Below, piece by piece: positions 49,805 to 60,421 of a stretch of 64,000 bases of DNA (position 1 is its first letter; every line of letters begins with the position of its first letter). The notes beneath the pieces are model-generated. The model ran no database searches. It had not been told where the DNA came from and saw nothing but the letters and a program-made list of their open reading frames with translations. The stretch comes from SZUA-309 sp965215995 (GTDB lineage: Bacteria > Pseudomonadota > Gammaproteobacteria > Pseudomonadales > Azotimanducaceae). The position numbers were made by a program, and so were the translations under genes. The stretch covers positions 1,798,001 through 1,862,000 of the forward strand of contig OZ244128.1 of the NCBI GenBank assembly GCA_965215995.1. The letters are read 5' to 3'.

Positions 49805-51817
49805 ATGGTCAGCCAACGAGAACACCCCGTCCGGCGCAAACAATTTCCTAGACTGCTGCTGCTTATATGTTCCGCGATCCTTACCGCACCAGCCTCCGCA
49901 TGGATTTATCCCGAGCACAGAAACATCGCGCTCCGAGCCGTCGATAAGCTCGATCCAGACCAGGCAGTTGTCTTCAACCAGCTCTGGCAAGAGGCTCGGC
50001 GCACTTTTGAGGACAGATTGTGTAGTGATGGCGCTGAAGCGGAACAAGGTCTCACTCCAGATTGCATAGACTGGGCGGCTCTATCCGCTATCGCGGGCGA
50101 CCACTCCTGCTCTAGCAGGCAGATGCTGGAGACCGTGACGGAATCCTATTGGATTCTGCCGCTTGCTGACGTGGCCGCGCAGCTCGAGGTCGACCTGGAG
50201 CGGATACCGATCCTGCCGCCATCCGACCAGCTTGTTCTCTCCGGCGATCTAGGGGAAGACGTCAAAGAACGGTTTTCAACTGAATCGAGTCGAGCGGAAC
50301 GTGTGAACGCCCTGAGAACCGCAGACACCCGTATGCAGAGGATTGACGTCGAGTACGCGACTCGTGCGGGAGCCAACAATGCGCACTTTTTGCTGGCCAG
50401 GGCTTCAACAACGCAATCGGGCACTGAATATGCAGATCAAACTCTCACGGCCGGAGCAGAGCTGAACGCGATCGGCGTTTACTCGTGGTTCCACCTCAGC
50501 GCCCTGCAGAAAGCATCCCGACTCGCCAGCGAGACACTCTCGGCAGGGGCTCGTAGCCGGCTTGCGCGGGCCATGCTCTTCGATGAGGCGTTCGCCCTGC
50601 ACTTTCTAGAGGACGTGTTCGCTTCCGGTCACGTCGCCGGCACCTGGGGTGATGCCTCTGAGAGAAAAGGCACGCACGACTTCTACAATCAGAACGGCCT
50701 TGAAGCCCGAACCTGGCAAGGGCGGGCAGAATCAGTCGTTCTGATGGGTGATGCCCACATGCGAGAAGAGGATGCGGAAGTCGCGGCGAAGGCCGTGCTC
50801 ACCAGTCTCAATCAGGTTCTGGATGCCGCTGTGGGCCGGTCACAGCATCAGAATCCCTACCGGCCCGAAGCACCGGATGAGGCGGACGATTTCAACGTCT
50901 GTGAGAACTCGACCCTGCCTGCGCGGGAGGAGGGTTTGGAGGACAATGACGAGTACACGCTGGCGTTCACAGAGACCCTGGAACCCACGCCCATCCCCGG
51001 CTTGGGGCCGGGCTTGGGGTCGATGCCTCGATTCCGGAGTGAGTTAGGACCGTTTCTCGGTCTATCCGGCATCATTGACGGGCGTGGAATCAGCGGCGGT
51101 TTCGAGAGCTCTCAGCAGAGCGATGCCGGATTCGTTGGCGGCCTGGAGCTGGCGTTGAAAGGCGGGCTCGGCCTGGAAGGTGCGTTGGGTGAATCCAGCG
51201 ATGGAATGCTGTTCGCCTCGCTGGGATTCCGAACCGATTCCCCATCGACCAACACCTTCGGTGAATCCCGACTGGGGGCCTTAGACGGCAACCTCAGCGC
51301 TGCTATTCCGGCAAGATCAGCCCTCGCACTCCGAATGCGAATGCCCTACTACGTACTACCCGCCGATCTCCTGCTTCTCTCTCCAATGTATTTCTTCAAC
51401 CCGGAGGCCTATACACGCATGGCTGTCACGTCCGCCAACGGTGGCTATTTAGGTTTGCAGCAGGGCATTGCCACCCCTTTCGGCCGAATGCAGTTCGTGC
51501 TCGGTCGGGAACTCGGGATCAGCTTCTATGGCCTGGACGGGGAGGACCAGCTGGTTGCGCCTGCCACGGAGCCCGGAACCACCGGTCGGATCGTCAACTA
51601 CAAATCCACAGCTTTCGAGATGCCCATCCTCGAGTTTCGTCCGTATCGCTCGTTTTCGATGAACCAGTCATCCTCCATCATCTTTCAGCTATATGGTGGT
51701 GCCGACGTGCCCCACAGTTCCAAGGTGATCATCCCGGAAGGAGCCGACCCGGTGGATCTGGATACCATCTGGTTTCTGGGAATCAGGATGGCATTCGACT
51801 GGCGCTACTACTTCTGA
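49805..51817 (+). CDS. Exported zinc phospholipase C / P1-nuclease-like protein with barrel-like C-terminus
   Basis: The product has 670 residues from the ATG at 49805, preceded by GGGAAG. Signal peptide cleavage near PASA leaves an N-terminal AWIYPEHRNIALRAV, whose initial Trp/His pattern matches zinc phospholipase C and S1/P1 nuclease enzymes, where the mature N-terminal Trp binds zinc. AlHFLEDVFASGHVAGTWG (about residue 260-280) gives the HxxxDxxxxxH zinc ligands, and HDFYNQNGLE follows. From about residue 415 the sequence becomes Gly-rich and amphipathic and ends with RMAFDWRYYF, a terminal Phe as in outer-membrane barrels. It may be a surface or secreted phospholipase, but the fusion is unusual and the call is tentative. 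Confidence 0.68.
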   Translation: MVSQREHPVRRKQFPRLLLLICSAILTAPASAWIYPEHRNIALRAVDKLDPDQAVVFNQLWQEARRTFEDRLCSDGAEAEQGLTPDCIDWAALSAIAGDHSCSSRQMLETVTESYWILPLADVAAQLEVDLERIPILPPSDQLVLSGDLGEDVKERFSTESSRAERVNALRTADTRMQRIDVEYATRAGANNAHFLLARASTTQSGTEYADQTLTAGAELNAIGVYSWFHLSALQKASRLASETLSAGARSRLARAMLFDEAFALHFLEDVFASGHVAGTWGDASERKGTHDFYNQNGLEARTWQGRAESVVLMGDAHMREEDAEVAAKAVLTSLNQVLDAAVGRSQHQNPYRPEAPDEADDFNVCENSTLPAREEGLEDNDEYTLAFTETLEPTPIPGLGPGLGSMPRFRSELGPFLGLSGIIDGRGISGGFESSQQSDAGFVGGLELALKGGLGLEGALGESSDGMLFASLGFRTDSPSTNTFGESRLGALDGNLSAAIPARSALALRMRMPYYVLPADLLLLSPMYFFNPEAYTRMAVTSANGGYLGLQQGIATPFGRMQFVLGRELGISFYGLDGEDQLVAPATEPGTTGRIVNYKSTAFEMPILEFRPYRSFSMNQSSSIIFQLYGGADVPHSSKVIIPEGADPVDLDTIWFLGIRMAFDWRYYF

Positions 51818-51836
51818 AGGCTAGCGGACCATCAGA

Positions 51837-52910
51837 TCAGGGACGGCCGTATCTCCCAGCGTCAGCCTGCTGCAGGTAGATCACCAGCGCCCTTAACAGC
51901 TCGGCCCGCGGAAATGTGTTCCGATCAACCGCCTGTCTGAGCAGCAAGCTGTCCGCCTCGTCTATGGGTAACGCCACCGCCAGATGGTCCGACTTTGCAA
52001 ACGCCAGCAAAGTGCCATTTGGCAGCAGAGCGTCACGATAAAGAATCTGACCGTCGTTGCGAGCATCCAGTCTGCTGAGCATGCGGTACGTCATCCGGTT
52101 GACACTGGACATCTTCTCTATCGTCTCGAAGGCCGCGATGGAAAAATAGCCCGGACCTAGTGGCGGAGGATGTTGAGCCAACCATGCCTGGCGATGTTCG
52201 TAGCTCAACGAACCGATAGCATCACCATCTTCTCCGGAACCCGGGCAATCGGGCAATGGGATCCGGTCGATCATCCCCCGCATGAAAGCGTTCTGATCAT
52301 CTGCGAGTGGCGTTCCATTAACTGCTCCGGCCACACTAACCACCGCTGCCAGGTTTGTAAGCTCGCCCCTGAGAAGTGGCAACGCCTCGAGAATGTCAGC
52401 GATGCCTTTGGAGTACCCGATGAGGACGACAGGTGGCCCACTCGCAATATCGGGCTCGCTCATGCGTTGAACAATGGTCCGTGCGTTGAATTCGCTGCTC
52501 GCCCGGCCGTTGACGAGAATCAATTCGCTGTCCAATCCTTCCTGCTTTAGCAGCGCTCGGCCGTCTTCGAAGGGTGTCGCGTATCTGGCAAGGCAGTCTC
52601 CGAGAAATCCAGGGACGAATATCAGTTTCAGTGGCCGATCGGGATCGATACCGATAGCTATATTTTTTTCTGAAAACCCACCTTCCAGGTGCAGATAGTC
52701 CGTGCAGGCAGTGTCAGCAAAATCGGGATCTGAGGTAGAAGCCAAGACAGCACAGAAGATCTCCGCGAATGCTAGGCGTTCGTCCCTTATACCGGCATCG
52801 CGCAGTGGAACCGAGGCATAGTAGGGCAGTCTGTAATTGTCCACCGAAGGCGCTGATGCACAGGCACTCAGCACCAGGATGAGCAATACTCCACCACAGA
52901 TTCGCCTCAT
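51837..52910 (-). CDS. Lipoprotein with alpha/beta-hydrolase (lipase-like) domain
   Basis: The product has 357 residues with a signal peptide and a lipobox (VLSACAS, Cys17), so it is likely lipid-anchored. A hydrolase region begins at about residue 93 (LKLIFVPGFLGDC). The nucleophile elbow is GYSKG with Ser near residue 168, and a late His is in AKSDHLAVAL. It resembles lipase or esterase enzymes, but the large inserts and lack of a clear family prevent a firm substrate call. It is convergent with the phospholipase-like gene. Confidence 0.68.
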   Translation of the reverse strand: MRRICGGVLLILVLSACASAPSVDNYRLPYYASVPLRDAGIRDERLAFAEIFCAVLASTSDPDFADTACTDYLHLEGGFSEKNIAIGIDPDRPLKLIFVPGFLGDCLARYATPFEDGRALLKQEGLDSELILVNGRASSEFNARTIVQRMSEPDIASGPPVVLIGYSKGIADILEALPLLRGELTNLAAVVSVAGAVNGTPLADDQNAFMRGMIDRIPLPDCPGSGEDGDAIGSLSYEHRQAWLAQHPPPLGPGYFSIAAFETIEKMSSVNRMTYRMLSRLDARNDGQILYRDALLPNGTLLAFAKSDHLAVALPIDEADSLLLRQAVDRNTFPRAELLRALVIYLQQADAGRYGRP

Positions 52911-53005
52911 TCACAGAACCTCAGCAGCTGCGCCAAATCGAGGCTAGCATCCGCAAACCAGAAACTGCCAGTCAGCGTGAACCGCCCTGATCAATAGCCT
53001 GAACC

Positions 53006-54169
53006 TCAATCCGCCCTAAACGCCCGGATTGGCTTCCAGAAGTAACCAATCGCCAGGGTGGCTGCTATCGAAATGAAGCCAGCCAGCACCATGGTGTTTC
53101 CAGCACCGATCGCACCTGCCCAGAAACCCACCCAGATAGTGCCTACGTTGTTGGCCGTCTGGGCCGCTAGAATGAGCAGCGCAAAGGCTCGGCCACGCAT
53201 GTGGTCAGGTGTGGTCAACATTACCGTGGTCTGCCGCACGGCCACGGTCACTGCATCCGCAGCGCCGAGCAGGCCAATCATGAGCATGCCCATCCAGAGG
53301 CTGCTCGCCGTGCCGAAGCCGAACAGAATCACCGCGTAGGCCAACGAGGCGTATAGAACCAGCATACCCTTGGCTTTGTAGCCGACGAACAGCAGTGCGA
53401 TGAACGAACCGAGGATGGCGCCAGTGGAGTTAGCCGCCCCGAGGAGTCCCGTGGCGCTGGCCCCGCCAGCGAAGAGTCCGAGCGCCAGCACGGGCAGAAT
53501 CTCCCGATAGAACGATGCGGTGGTGATTCCCGCATCAAGCAGGAACAGACCGGGCAGAATCGGATGCCGGGAAACGTATCGCAGCCCCTCCCAACTCTGC
53601 TGCACGGCGCTGGAAGGTGCATCGTGATGGTGACCCTCAGCAACACCATGGGCTCGAATGAGCAGTGGGAACAACGCCGACAGGGCGGCGATGGCTGCGG
53701 CAGCGTAGAACGCTTCGGTGACGCCTAAGGCGACCGCAATGCCGGCGAACAGCAACGGACCGGCTATGGCGGATGCGTTCTGCGAGGCAGTATCTGTGGA
53801 TGCCGCCAGCATGAGGTCCTGCTTCGGGATGACGATGGGCACCATGGCCGATCTGGCCGGATTGGCCAGCATCTGTGAAGCCGCGGTGAGCGCAATACCG
53901 ATGTACACGGCGATCGGGGTGAGCAGCTCGGCGGATGCCAGCAGACCGAGACTCAGCATGGCAAAGCAGGTCACGCCGTTTGCCAGTGTCATCAACCGTT
54001 TGCGATCGATCCGGTCGGCAAGCGCGCCGCCCCAGAGCAGCGCCGGGATCTGAACCAGCAGCTGAACGATGCCGATCGCGCCGACCAGGGCTGCCGAGCC
54101 GGTCTCATCATAGAGCCACTGGGCGGTGCTCAGTATTCTCAACCAGACCACGATCGTGGCAGACACCAT
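53006..54169 (-). CDS. MFS transporter (start uncertain)
   Basis: The product has 387 residues from the first ATG at 54169 and carries about eleven hydrophobic segments. NLATIVL-like loops are replaced by typical MFS features such as GGALADRIDRKRLM (loop 2-3, residues about 42-55) and RGRAFALLILAAQ (about 328-340). The homologous reading frame continues upstream to 54261 as ...KPWGAFLYRDYRFLWAAM, which is conserved in the decayed copy at 49572. No ATG, GTG or TTG occurs in that extension, so the start is unresolved. It follows a DDN-like gene, whose end it overlaps if the longer form is used. The substrate is unknown. Confidence 0.83.
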   Translation of the reverse strand: MVSATIVVWLRILSTAQWLYDETGSAALVGAIGIVQLLVQIPALLWGGALADRIDRKRLMTLANGVTCFAMLSLGLLASAELLTPIAVYIGIALTAASQMLANPARSAMVPIVIPKQDLMLAASTDTASQNASAIAGPLLFAGIAVALGVTEAFYAAAAIAALSALFPLLIRAHGVAEGHHHDAPSSAVQQSWEGLRYVSRHPILPGLFLLDAGITTASFYREILPVLALGLFAGGASATGLLGAANSTGAILGSFIALLFVGYKAKGMLVLYASLAYAVILFGFGTASSLWMGMLMIGLLGAADAVTVAVRQTTVMLTTPDHMRGRAFALLILAAQTANNVGTIWVGFWAGAIGAGNTMVLAGFISIAATLAIGYFWKPIRAFRAD

Positions 54170-54255
54170 GGCGGCCCAGAGGAAGCGATAGTCCCGGTAC
54201 AGGAAAGCACCCCAGGGCTTCGCGCCCGCGGGCGTCCCAGGGCTCTCTGAACCCG

Positions 54256-54735
54256 CTATGAGATTTTCCTCAATCTGAACACGGGGATCTCCCGGCTGAC
54301 CCTGACCTGATAGCTTGCATAGCCTGGATACACATTTACGGCCAGCGACCAGGCCTCCGCGCGCTCCGCACCCGTAAGCTTACGTGCCAGCCTCTTCTCG
54401 ACGCGACCCTGCCGCACCGTTTCCACCTCAGGATGCGCCTCCAGATTGGCGCACCAGGCTGGTCGCCGCACCGCACCACCACCGGATCCGACCAGCAACA
54501 CATCTTCCCCATCACTCACGTAGAGGAGCGGCACTTCACGCAGGACTCCGGTCTTCGCGCCACGGACACGCAACAGCAGACAGGGGATCACGAAGGAAAG
54601 CCGCAGACGTCCCCGACTTACCTTCAACAGCGGTCGGTCTACCCAGGTGGCGAACCGCATGGCTGCCGCGGATACCCGAGGCAACGACACCACCCGGCTG
54701 AACGCCCGCCAGATTGGCTGCGGATTTTCCGACAA
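54256..54735 (-). CDS. Deazaflavin/FMN-dependent nitroreductase-like protein (DDN family)
   Basis: The product has 159 residues from a TTG 5 bases after the amidohydrolase stop. RGAKTGVLREVPLLYVSDGEDVLLVGSGGG and the following WCANLEAHPEV match the split-barrel F420/FMN-binding DDN (deazaflavin-dependent nitroreductase) family. In gammaproteobacteria, which usually lack F420, members may use FMN or heme-related ligands. Substrate unknown. It sits in an operon with an upstream amidohydrolase and downstream MFS gene. Confidence 0.78.
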   Translation of the reverse strand: MSENPQPIWRAFSRVVSLPRVSAAAMRFATWVDRPLLKVSRGRLRLSFVIPCLLLRVRGAKTGVLREVPLLYVSDGEDVLLVGSGGGAVRRPAWCANLEAHPEVETVRQGRVEKRLARKLTGAERAEAWSLAVNVYPGYASYQVRVSREIPVFRLRKIS

Positions 54736-54740
54736 CCGGT

Positions 54741-55745
54741 TCAGCTCAAGCGGTAGGCGCGGGCTGCGGTGTCGTGGAACAGATCGGCTTTCTCCCCGGC
54801 AGAAAACCCTGCGGCAAGCTTCTTGAACGCGTTCCAGAGCACCGCGTAGGAGCAGCTCTGCTTGTCCACCGGGAAGTTCGATTCGAACATGCAGCGGGCA
54901 GGCCCGAAGGCGTCCAGGGTATGCCGGTAGTAGTCCGAAGTGATCGCCACGATCTCATCTGAGCTGGGTGGCTTGGTCTGCTTGTGCAGGCCGAAGCCGT
55001 TGATGGGCATCACCAGCCCACCGAGCTTGGCAACGACGTTCTGGCATCGGGCCAGCTCGGCCACATCGTCTGCCCACTGCGAAAAGATCTCCTGCTGCTT
55101 ACCGGCATAGGGTCCGATCCCGAGGGGACCACCGAAGTGATCGAATATGATCGTCGTTTCGGGAAACGCCCGGGCGAGATCGGTGAGCTCCTTGATCTGA
55201 GTGTGATAGAGCCAGGCATCGAACGACAAACCGCGCTTCCCCAGCTCGGCAAAGCCTTCTCTGAACGTTGTATCCAGGTACAGATGCTCAATCGGATCGG
55301 TGTGTGAATTGCGCACTTGCGGGCTCGCATCCCAGCCGGCCGCATGGCGGATACCCTTGAACCGGTCGGTCACCCTCATGTGCGCATCGAGCACCTCGCC
55401 TACAGACGCGCCGAGGCATAGATCGGCGTAGCTGACGATACCCAGGCAGGCACGAATCGCTCCGTACTGACCGGATGCGGACATGGCGGCGACGCCGTTC
55501 ACGAACTCCGTCTCGCCAACCGGGCGCATGGCTACTGTGCCTTCGGCCCGATACATGCTCGAGCACTCGACGAACACGGTGCTCACCACGTTGTGACCGG
55601 AACCGGTGTCGGTGAGCAACTCATCCAGCAGGTAACGACTGTCCGGATGGTCCCAGAGATGATGATGCGGATCGCAGATGGGCAGGTCCGGCTCCAGAAT
55701 CTCCTCCTGCACCAGATCCAGCCACTCGTCGGTACCGATCGCCAT
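54741..55745 (-). CDS. Amidohydrolase family 2 (TIM-barrel metal hydrolase)
   Basis: The product has 334 residues. The N-terminal metal motif is CDPHHHLWDHP. TTIIFDHFGGPLG gives a later histidine, and the catalytic Asp region is CMFESNFPVDKQ, together the amidohydrolase_2 pattern of decarboxylases and lactonases (such as 2-pyrone-4,6-dicarboxylate hydrolase-like enzymes). Decarboxylation or hydrolysis of an aromatic or lactone compound is possible. It is the first gene of a three-gene run with the DDN-like and MFS genes. Confidence 0.85.
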   Translation of the reverse strand: MAIGTDEWLDLVQEEILEPDLPICDPHHHLWDHPDSRYLLDELLTDTGSGHNVVSTVFVECSSMYRAEGTVAMRPVGETEFVNGVAAMSASGQYGAIRACLGIVSYADLCLGASVGEVLDAHMRVTDRFKGIRHAAGWDASPQVRNSHTDPIEHLYLDTTFREGFAELGKRGLSFDAWLYHTQIKELTDLARAFPETTIIFDHFGGPLGIGPYAGKQQEIFSQWADDVAELARCQNVVAKLGGLVMPINGFGLHKQTKPPSSDEIVAITSDYYRHTLDAFGPARCMFESNFPVDKQSCSYAVLWNAFKKLAAGFSAGEKADLFHDTAARAYRLS

Positions 55746-55784
55746 GATGCCTCCCAGCCGAATGCAGAGTGTCCTGTCAGGACA

Positions 55785-56888
<1,104 letters not shown>

Positions 56889-56926
56889 GTTTCCCTTCCT
56901 CGTGATGTGCCCGCCGGCAAGCATAT

Positions 56927-56994
56927 TAGGAACCACTGACTAATTCACGTCGCCCGCTGTTCAGGCACTTCCGTGAATTAGTCAGTGGTTCCTA
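56927..56994. repeat. Perfect 23-bp inverted repeat, possible transposon-end relic
   Basis: Positions 56927-56949 (starting taggaaccactgactaatt) pair perfectly with 56972-56994, leaving a 22-base spacer. The form, a long perfect palindrome with no coding interior, is like terminal inverted repeats of an insertion sequence or a MITE collapsed to its ends. It lies between the divergent frmA and SulP genes. Confidence 0.8.
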
Positions 56995-57045
56995 GCCAAG
57001 AACAAGTACAATTCGCGACCCATATCCTTAAGCTCAAGGGTAGTT

Positions 57046-58785
57046 TTGGCGTTCGAATTCCGCGTGAAGGACTGGCGCAGCTTCTTCCCGATCATCGACG
57101 TGATCCGGGACTACAAGCGGCCGGATTTTCACCACGACCTGGTCGCGGGACTGGTCGTGGGGATGATCACTGTCCCCCAGGCTATCGCCTATGCCTTCCT
57201 TGCAGGGCTGCCGCCCGAAGCCGGTCTCTATGCCTGTCTGGCGCCGATGGTCATCTACGCGATCCTGGGTTCATCCCGACAGATGGTGGTGGGTCCGGTG
57301 GCGGTCGCCGCCCTCATGGTGGCGGCGGCGGTGGGCGAATACGCTCCGGCTTACTCAGATGCTTACCTCGGCATCACCACCATTCTCTGCCTGCAGTCGG
57401 GCATCGTTCTCTGGCTGCTCAGGCTCTCGAACATGGGCGGCGTGGTGAACCTGCTCTCCCACCCGGTGATCGTCGGCTTCGTCAACGCTGCCGCTCTACT
57501 CATCATCATCAGTCAGCTGGGTCCATTGGTGGGTGTAGGCACCGATGCCACTCTGAATCCGATTGAGCGTTTGATCTCGCTGGCTGAGCAAACTGACGCG
57601 TTCAATCAGGTTGCACTCGGCATAGGTCTCGCCTGCGCGGTGGGCATGTGGCTGATCTCCAGATACATCACCGTGCCCCTCGGTTGGATCGGTCTGGCGC
57701 TGCCACGCAATCACGCCATTACCCGGCTGGGGCCACTGATCGTGGTCATCCTGGCCGTCTGGGCTGTCTGGATCGGCGATCTGCACCAGACCCGAGCGGT
57801 GGAAGTAATCGGCACCGTACCCGGTGGCCTTCCAGCACTTACCCTGCCACCGTTCGACTGGGATCTGTGGGTCAACCTGTTACCCACCTCCACCATGATT
57901 GCCCTCGTCGCCTACGTGGAGAGCTACTCCATCGGCACCACGCTGGCAACAAGAGAGCGGACGCGCGTGAACAGCCACCAGGAACTGATCGCCCTGGGCG
58001 CTGCCAACGTAGGTGCCGCGTTCACCGGCGCGTATCCGGTTGCCGGCAGCTTCACACGATCCAGCGTGAATTATCAGACGGGAGCCAGGACTCAGGTGAG
58101 CTCGCTGGTCTGCATGGTCGTCATCCTGCTGACCCTGCTGTTCTTCACGCCGGCCTTCACCCTGTTGCCCCACGCTGCGTTGGCCGCCATCGTCATCGTC
58201 TCCGTGTTCGGCTTGATGGACTTCGCCAGCGCCCGGGCGCACTGGAAAGTACATCGGGACGATTCCATCACTCAGCTCGTGACAATGGTGACCGTGCTCG
58301 TTTTCGGCGTGGAAGCCGGCCTGATCACCGGCGTCGCGCTCTCCATCGCCTTCTTTGTACGCAGGGTGAGTCGTCCACACATCGCCATCGTTGGTCGAAT
58401 CGGCGAGACGGAAGCCTTCCGGGCAGCCCGCAGGTACGACGTCGAGACATTCGCCCACGTGGCAGCCATCCGGGTAGACGAAAGCCTGTTTTTTGCCAAC
58501 GCCAATCAGGTGGAGAACAAGCTTTTGAAGATCATTCAGCGCCGTCCCGGTACGCGGCACGTGCTGCTGGTCTGCACGGCGGTGAACATGGTGGACATCT
58601 CCGGGCTCGAGATGCTGGAGCGCCTCAATGCGAACCTGCTCGCCATGGACATCACTCTGCACTTCTCCGAGGTGAAGGCACCCGTGATGGAGCAGCTCGA
58701 GGCGACCGATTTTCTCGAAGCCCTGAAGGGCGACATTTACTTCACCACCGACCAGGCCATGCGGGATCTTGCCGAACGCGACTGA
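57046..58785 (+). CDS. SulP-family anion transporter with STAS domain
   Basis: The product has 579 residues from a TTG preceded by AAGGG. Its SulP signature region is DLVAGLVVGMITVPQAIAYAFLAGLPPEAGLYACL, followed by a long run of helices to about residue 430. The C-terminal STAS domain (about 450-570) contains HVLLVCTAVNMVDISGLEML. Members carry sulfate, bicarbonate or dicarboxylates with H+ or Na+. The substrate is unknown. The inverted repeat at 56927 lies in its upstream region. Confidence 0.92.
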   Translation: MAFEFRVKDWRSFFPIIDVIRDYKRPDFHHDLVAGLVVGMITVPQAIAYAFLAGLPPEAGLYACLAPMVIYAILGSSRQMVVGPVAVAALMVAAAVGEYAPAYSDAYLGITTILCLQSGIVLWLLRLSNMGGVVNLLSHPVIVGFVNAAALLIIISQLGPLVGVGTDATLNPIERLISLAEQTDAFNQVALGIGLACAVGMWLISRYITVPLGWIGLALPRNHAITRLGPLIVVILAVWAVWIGDLHQTRAVEVIGTVPGGLPALTLPPFDWDLWVNLLPTSTMIALVAYVESYSIGTTLATRERTRVNSHQELIALGAANVGAAFTGAYPVAGSFTRSSVNYQTGARTQVSSLVCMVVILLTLLFFTPAFTLLPHAALAAIVIVSVFGLMDFASARAHWKVHRDDSITQLVTMVTVLVFGVEAGLITGVALSIAFFVRRVSRPHIAIVGRIGETEAFRAARRYDVETFAHVAAIRVDESLFFANANQVENKLLKIIQRRPGTRHVLLVCTAVNMVDISGLEMLERLNANLLAMDITLHFSEVKAPVMEQLEATDFLEALKGDIYFTTDQAMRDLAERD

Positions 58786-58867
58786 TCTTACTCCGCCAGA
58801 TCGCCACTTTGTTTCTCCCTGCCGCCCTCGGTAAGCTCAACGGTCGCATTTTCGGGAGGCTGAGATC

Positions 58868-60421
58868 ATGTATCCAGGTAAGTGGGCGAGCGAGTCCCCT
58901 GACAAGTCGGCCGTCATTCATGCGGTCACCGGTGAGGTGGTCACCTACGCCGAGCTCAACGACCGCTCCAACCAGCTCGCTCAGCTGATGTGGGCAGAAG
59001 GCCTGCGCCCGGGCGACCACGCCGCCATCTTCATGGAAAACCACCTCAGTTACTTCGAGGTGGTCTGGGCAGCACTGCGATCCGGCCTCTACCTGACCAC
59101 CATCAATCGCTACCTCACCGACGAGGAAGCGGGCTACATCCTCGACAACTGCGAAGCGAAGGTGCTGGTCACCTCAGCCAAGCTCGCCGAAGTGGCGGTA
59201 AAACTGCCGGAATTCGCACCAAACTGCAGCCGGTGGTTGATGGTGGATGATCCTGTCGACGGCTTTGAGGCCTTTGAGGCGGCCATCGCCGCATACCCTG
59301 CGGAGCCACTGGCTGACGAGCCGGCGGGTCAGTTCATGCTCTACAGCTCTGGAACCACCGGCCGGCCCAAGGGCATTCTGCGACCGCTGACGGGCACGAA
59401 GATTCACGAGGACGCCGGTCCGGTTGGCGCGCTGCAGCAGATGCTCTGGGGTTTCGACACGAACACCGTCTACCTCTCGCCGGCGCCGCTTTATCACTCG
59501 GCCCCCATCGGCTTCTGCACCGCCACTCTGGCTCTGGGCGGCACGGTGGTGATGATGCCCCGGTTCGACGAGGTGGGCGCACTGAAAGCCATCGAGGAAC
59601 ACAAGGTGACCCATAGCCAGTGGGTGCCCACCATGTTCACCCGGATACTGAAGCTACCGGAGGAAGAGCGGCAAGGTCACGACTTCTCCAGCCACAAGGT
59701 TGCCATTCACGCTGCCGCGCCCTGCCCGTCCGGCATCAAGCAACAGATGATCGACTGGTGGGGCCCCATCATCTATGAGTACTACGGCGGCACGGAGCTC
59801 AATGGTCTCACCCATGTGACCTCGGAAGAATGGCTTGCCCATCCCGGCACCGTCGGCAAACCGATCCTCGGCACCATCCACATCTGTGATGAGGACGGCA
59901 ACGAGCTGCCAAACGGTGAGCCTGGCATCGTCTACTTCGAGATGCCGGAGATGCCGTTCAAGTATCTGAAGGACGATGCGAAGACCAGGGATGCCCAGCA
60001 CCCGGAGCACCCGAACTGGTCCGCTCTCGGCGATGTGGGTTATGTAGATGACGACGGCTTCCTTTACCTGACCGATCGCGCCACCTTTATGATCATCTCC
60101 GGCGGCGTGAACATTTACCCCCAGGAGATCGAAGACGCCATGATCCTGCACCCGAAGGTCGCAGACGTGGCCGTGATCGGCGTGCCGCACGAAGAGATGG
60201 GCGAAGCGGTGAAGGCCGTGGTGCAGGTGGCGGATGGCATCACAGCAGACGATGCCCTGGCCGAAGAGCTGCTCGAGTACGCCCGGGAGCACATCGCGCA
60301 CTACAAATGCCCGCGCAGCGTGGACTTCATGGATGAGCTGCCTCGCCTGCCGACCGGTAAGCTCTACAAGAGAATCATCAAGGACGCCTACTGGGGAAAG
60401 ACGGATTCCCGAATTGTCTGA
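58868..60421 (+). CDS. AMP-dependent acyl-CoA ligase (FadD-like)
   Basis: The product has 517 residues. The P-loop is LYSSGTTGRPKGI, the A5-type motif is YEYYGGTE, motif A7 is LGDVGYVDDDGFLYLTDR, and the C-terminal catalytic lysine is in PRLPTGKLYKRIIK. It activates a carboxylic acid to its CoA thioester via an acyl-AMP. The acid is unknown. The next gene, encoding an SGNH hydrolase, overlaps its stop by 8 bases. A GGGAGG site precedes the ATG. Confidence 0.9.
   Translation: MYPGKWASESPDKSAVIHAVTGEVVTYAELNDRSNQLAQLMWAEGLRPGDHAAIFMENHLSYFEVVWAALRSGLYLTTINRYLTDEEAGYILDNCEAKVLVTSAKLAEVAVKLPEFAPNCSRWLMVDDPVDGFEAFEAAIAAYPAEPLADEPAGQFMLYSSGTTGRPKGILRPLTGTKIHEDAGPVGALQQMLWGFDTNTVYLSPAPLYHSAPIGFCTATLALGGTVVMMPRFDEVGALKAIEEHKVTHSQWVPTMFTRILKLPEEERQGHDFSSHKVAIHAAAPCPSGIKQQMIDWWGPIIYEYYGGTELNGLTHVTSEEWLAHPGTVGKPILGTIHICDEDGNELPNGEPGIVYFEMPEMPFKYLKDDAKTRDAQHPEHPNWSALGDVGYVDDDGFLYLTDRATFMIISGGVNIYPQEIEDAMILHPKVADVAVIGVPHEEMGEAVKAVVQVADGITADDALAEELLEYAREHIAHYKCPRSVDFMDELPRLPTGKLYKRIIKDAYWGKTDSRIV

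Noticed and set aside
57648..58988. 446-codon open frame on the + strand
   Set aside because: It lies in another frame of the SulP gene and has Arg/His-rich composition without motifs.
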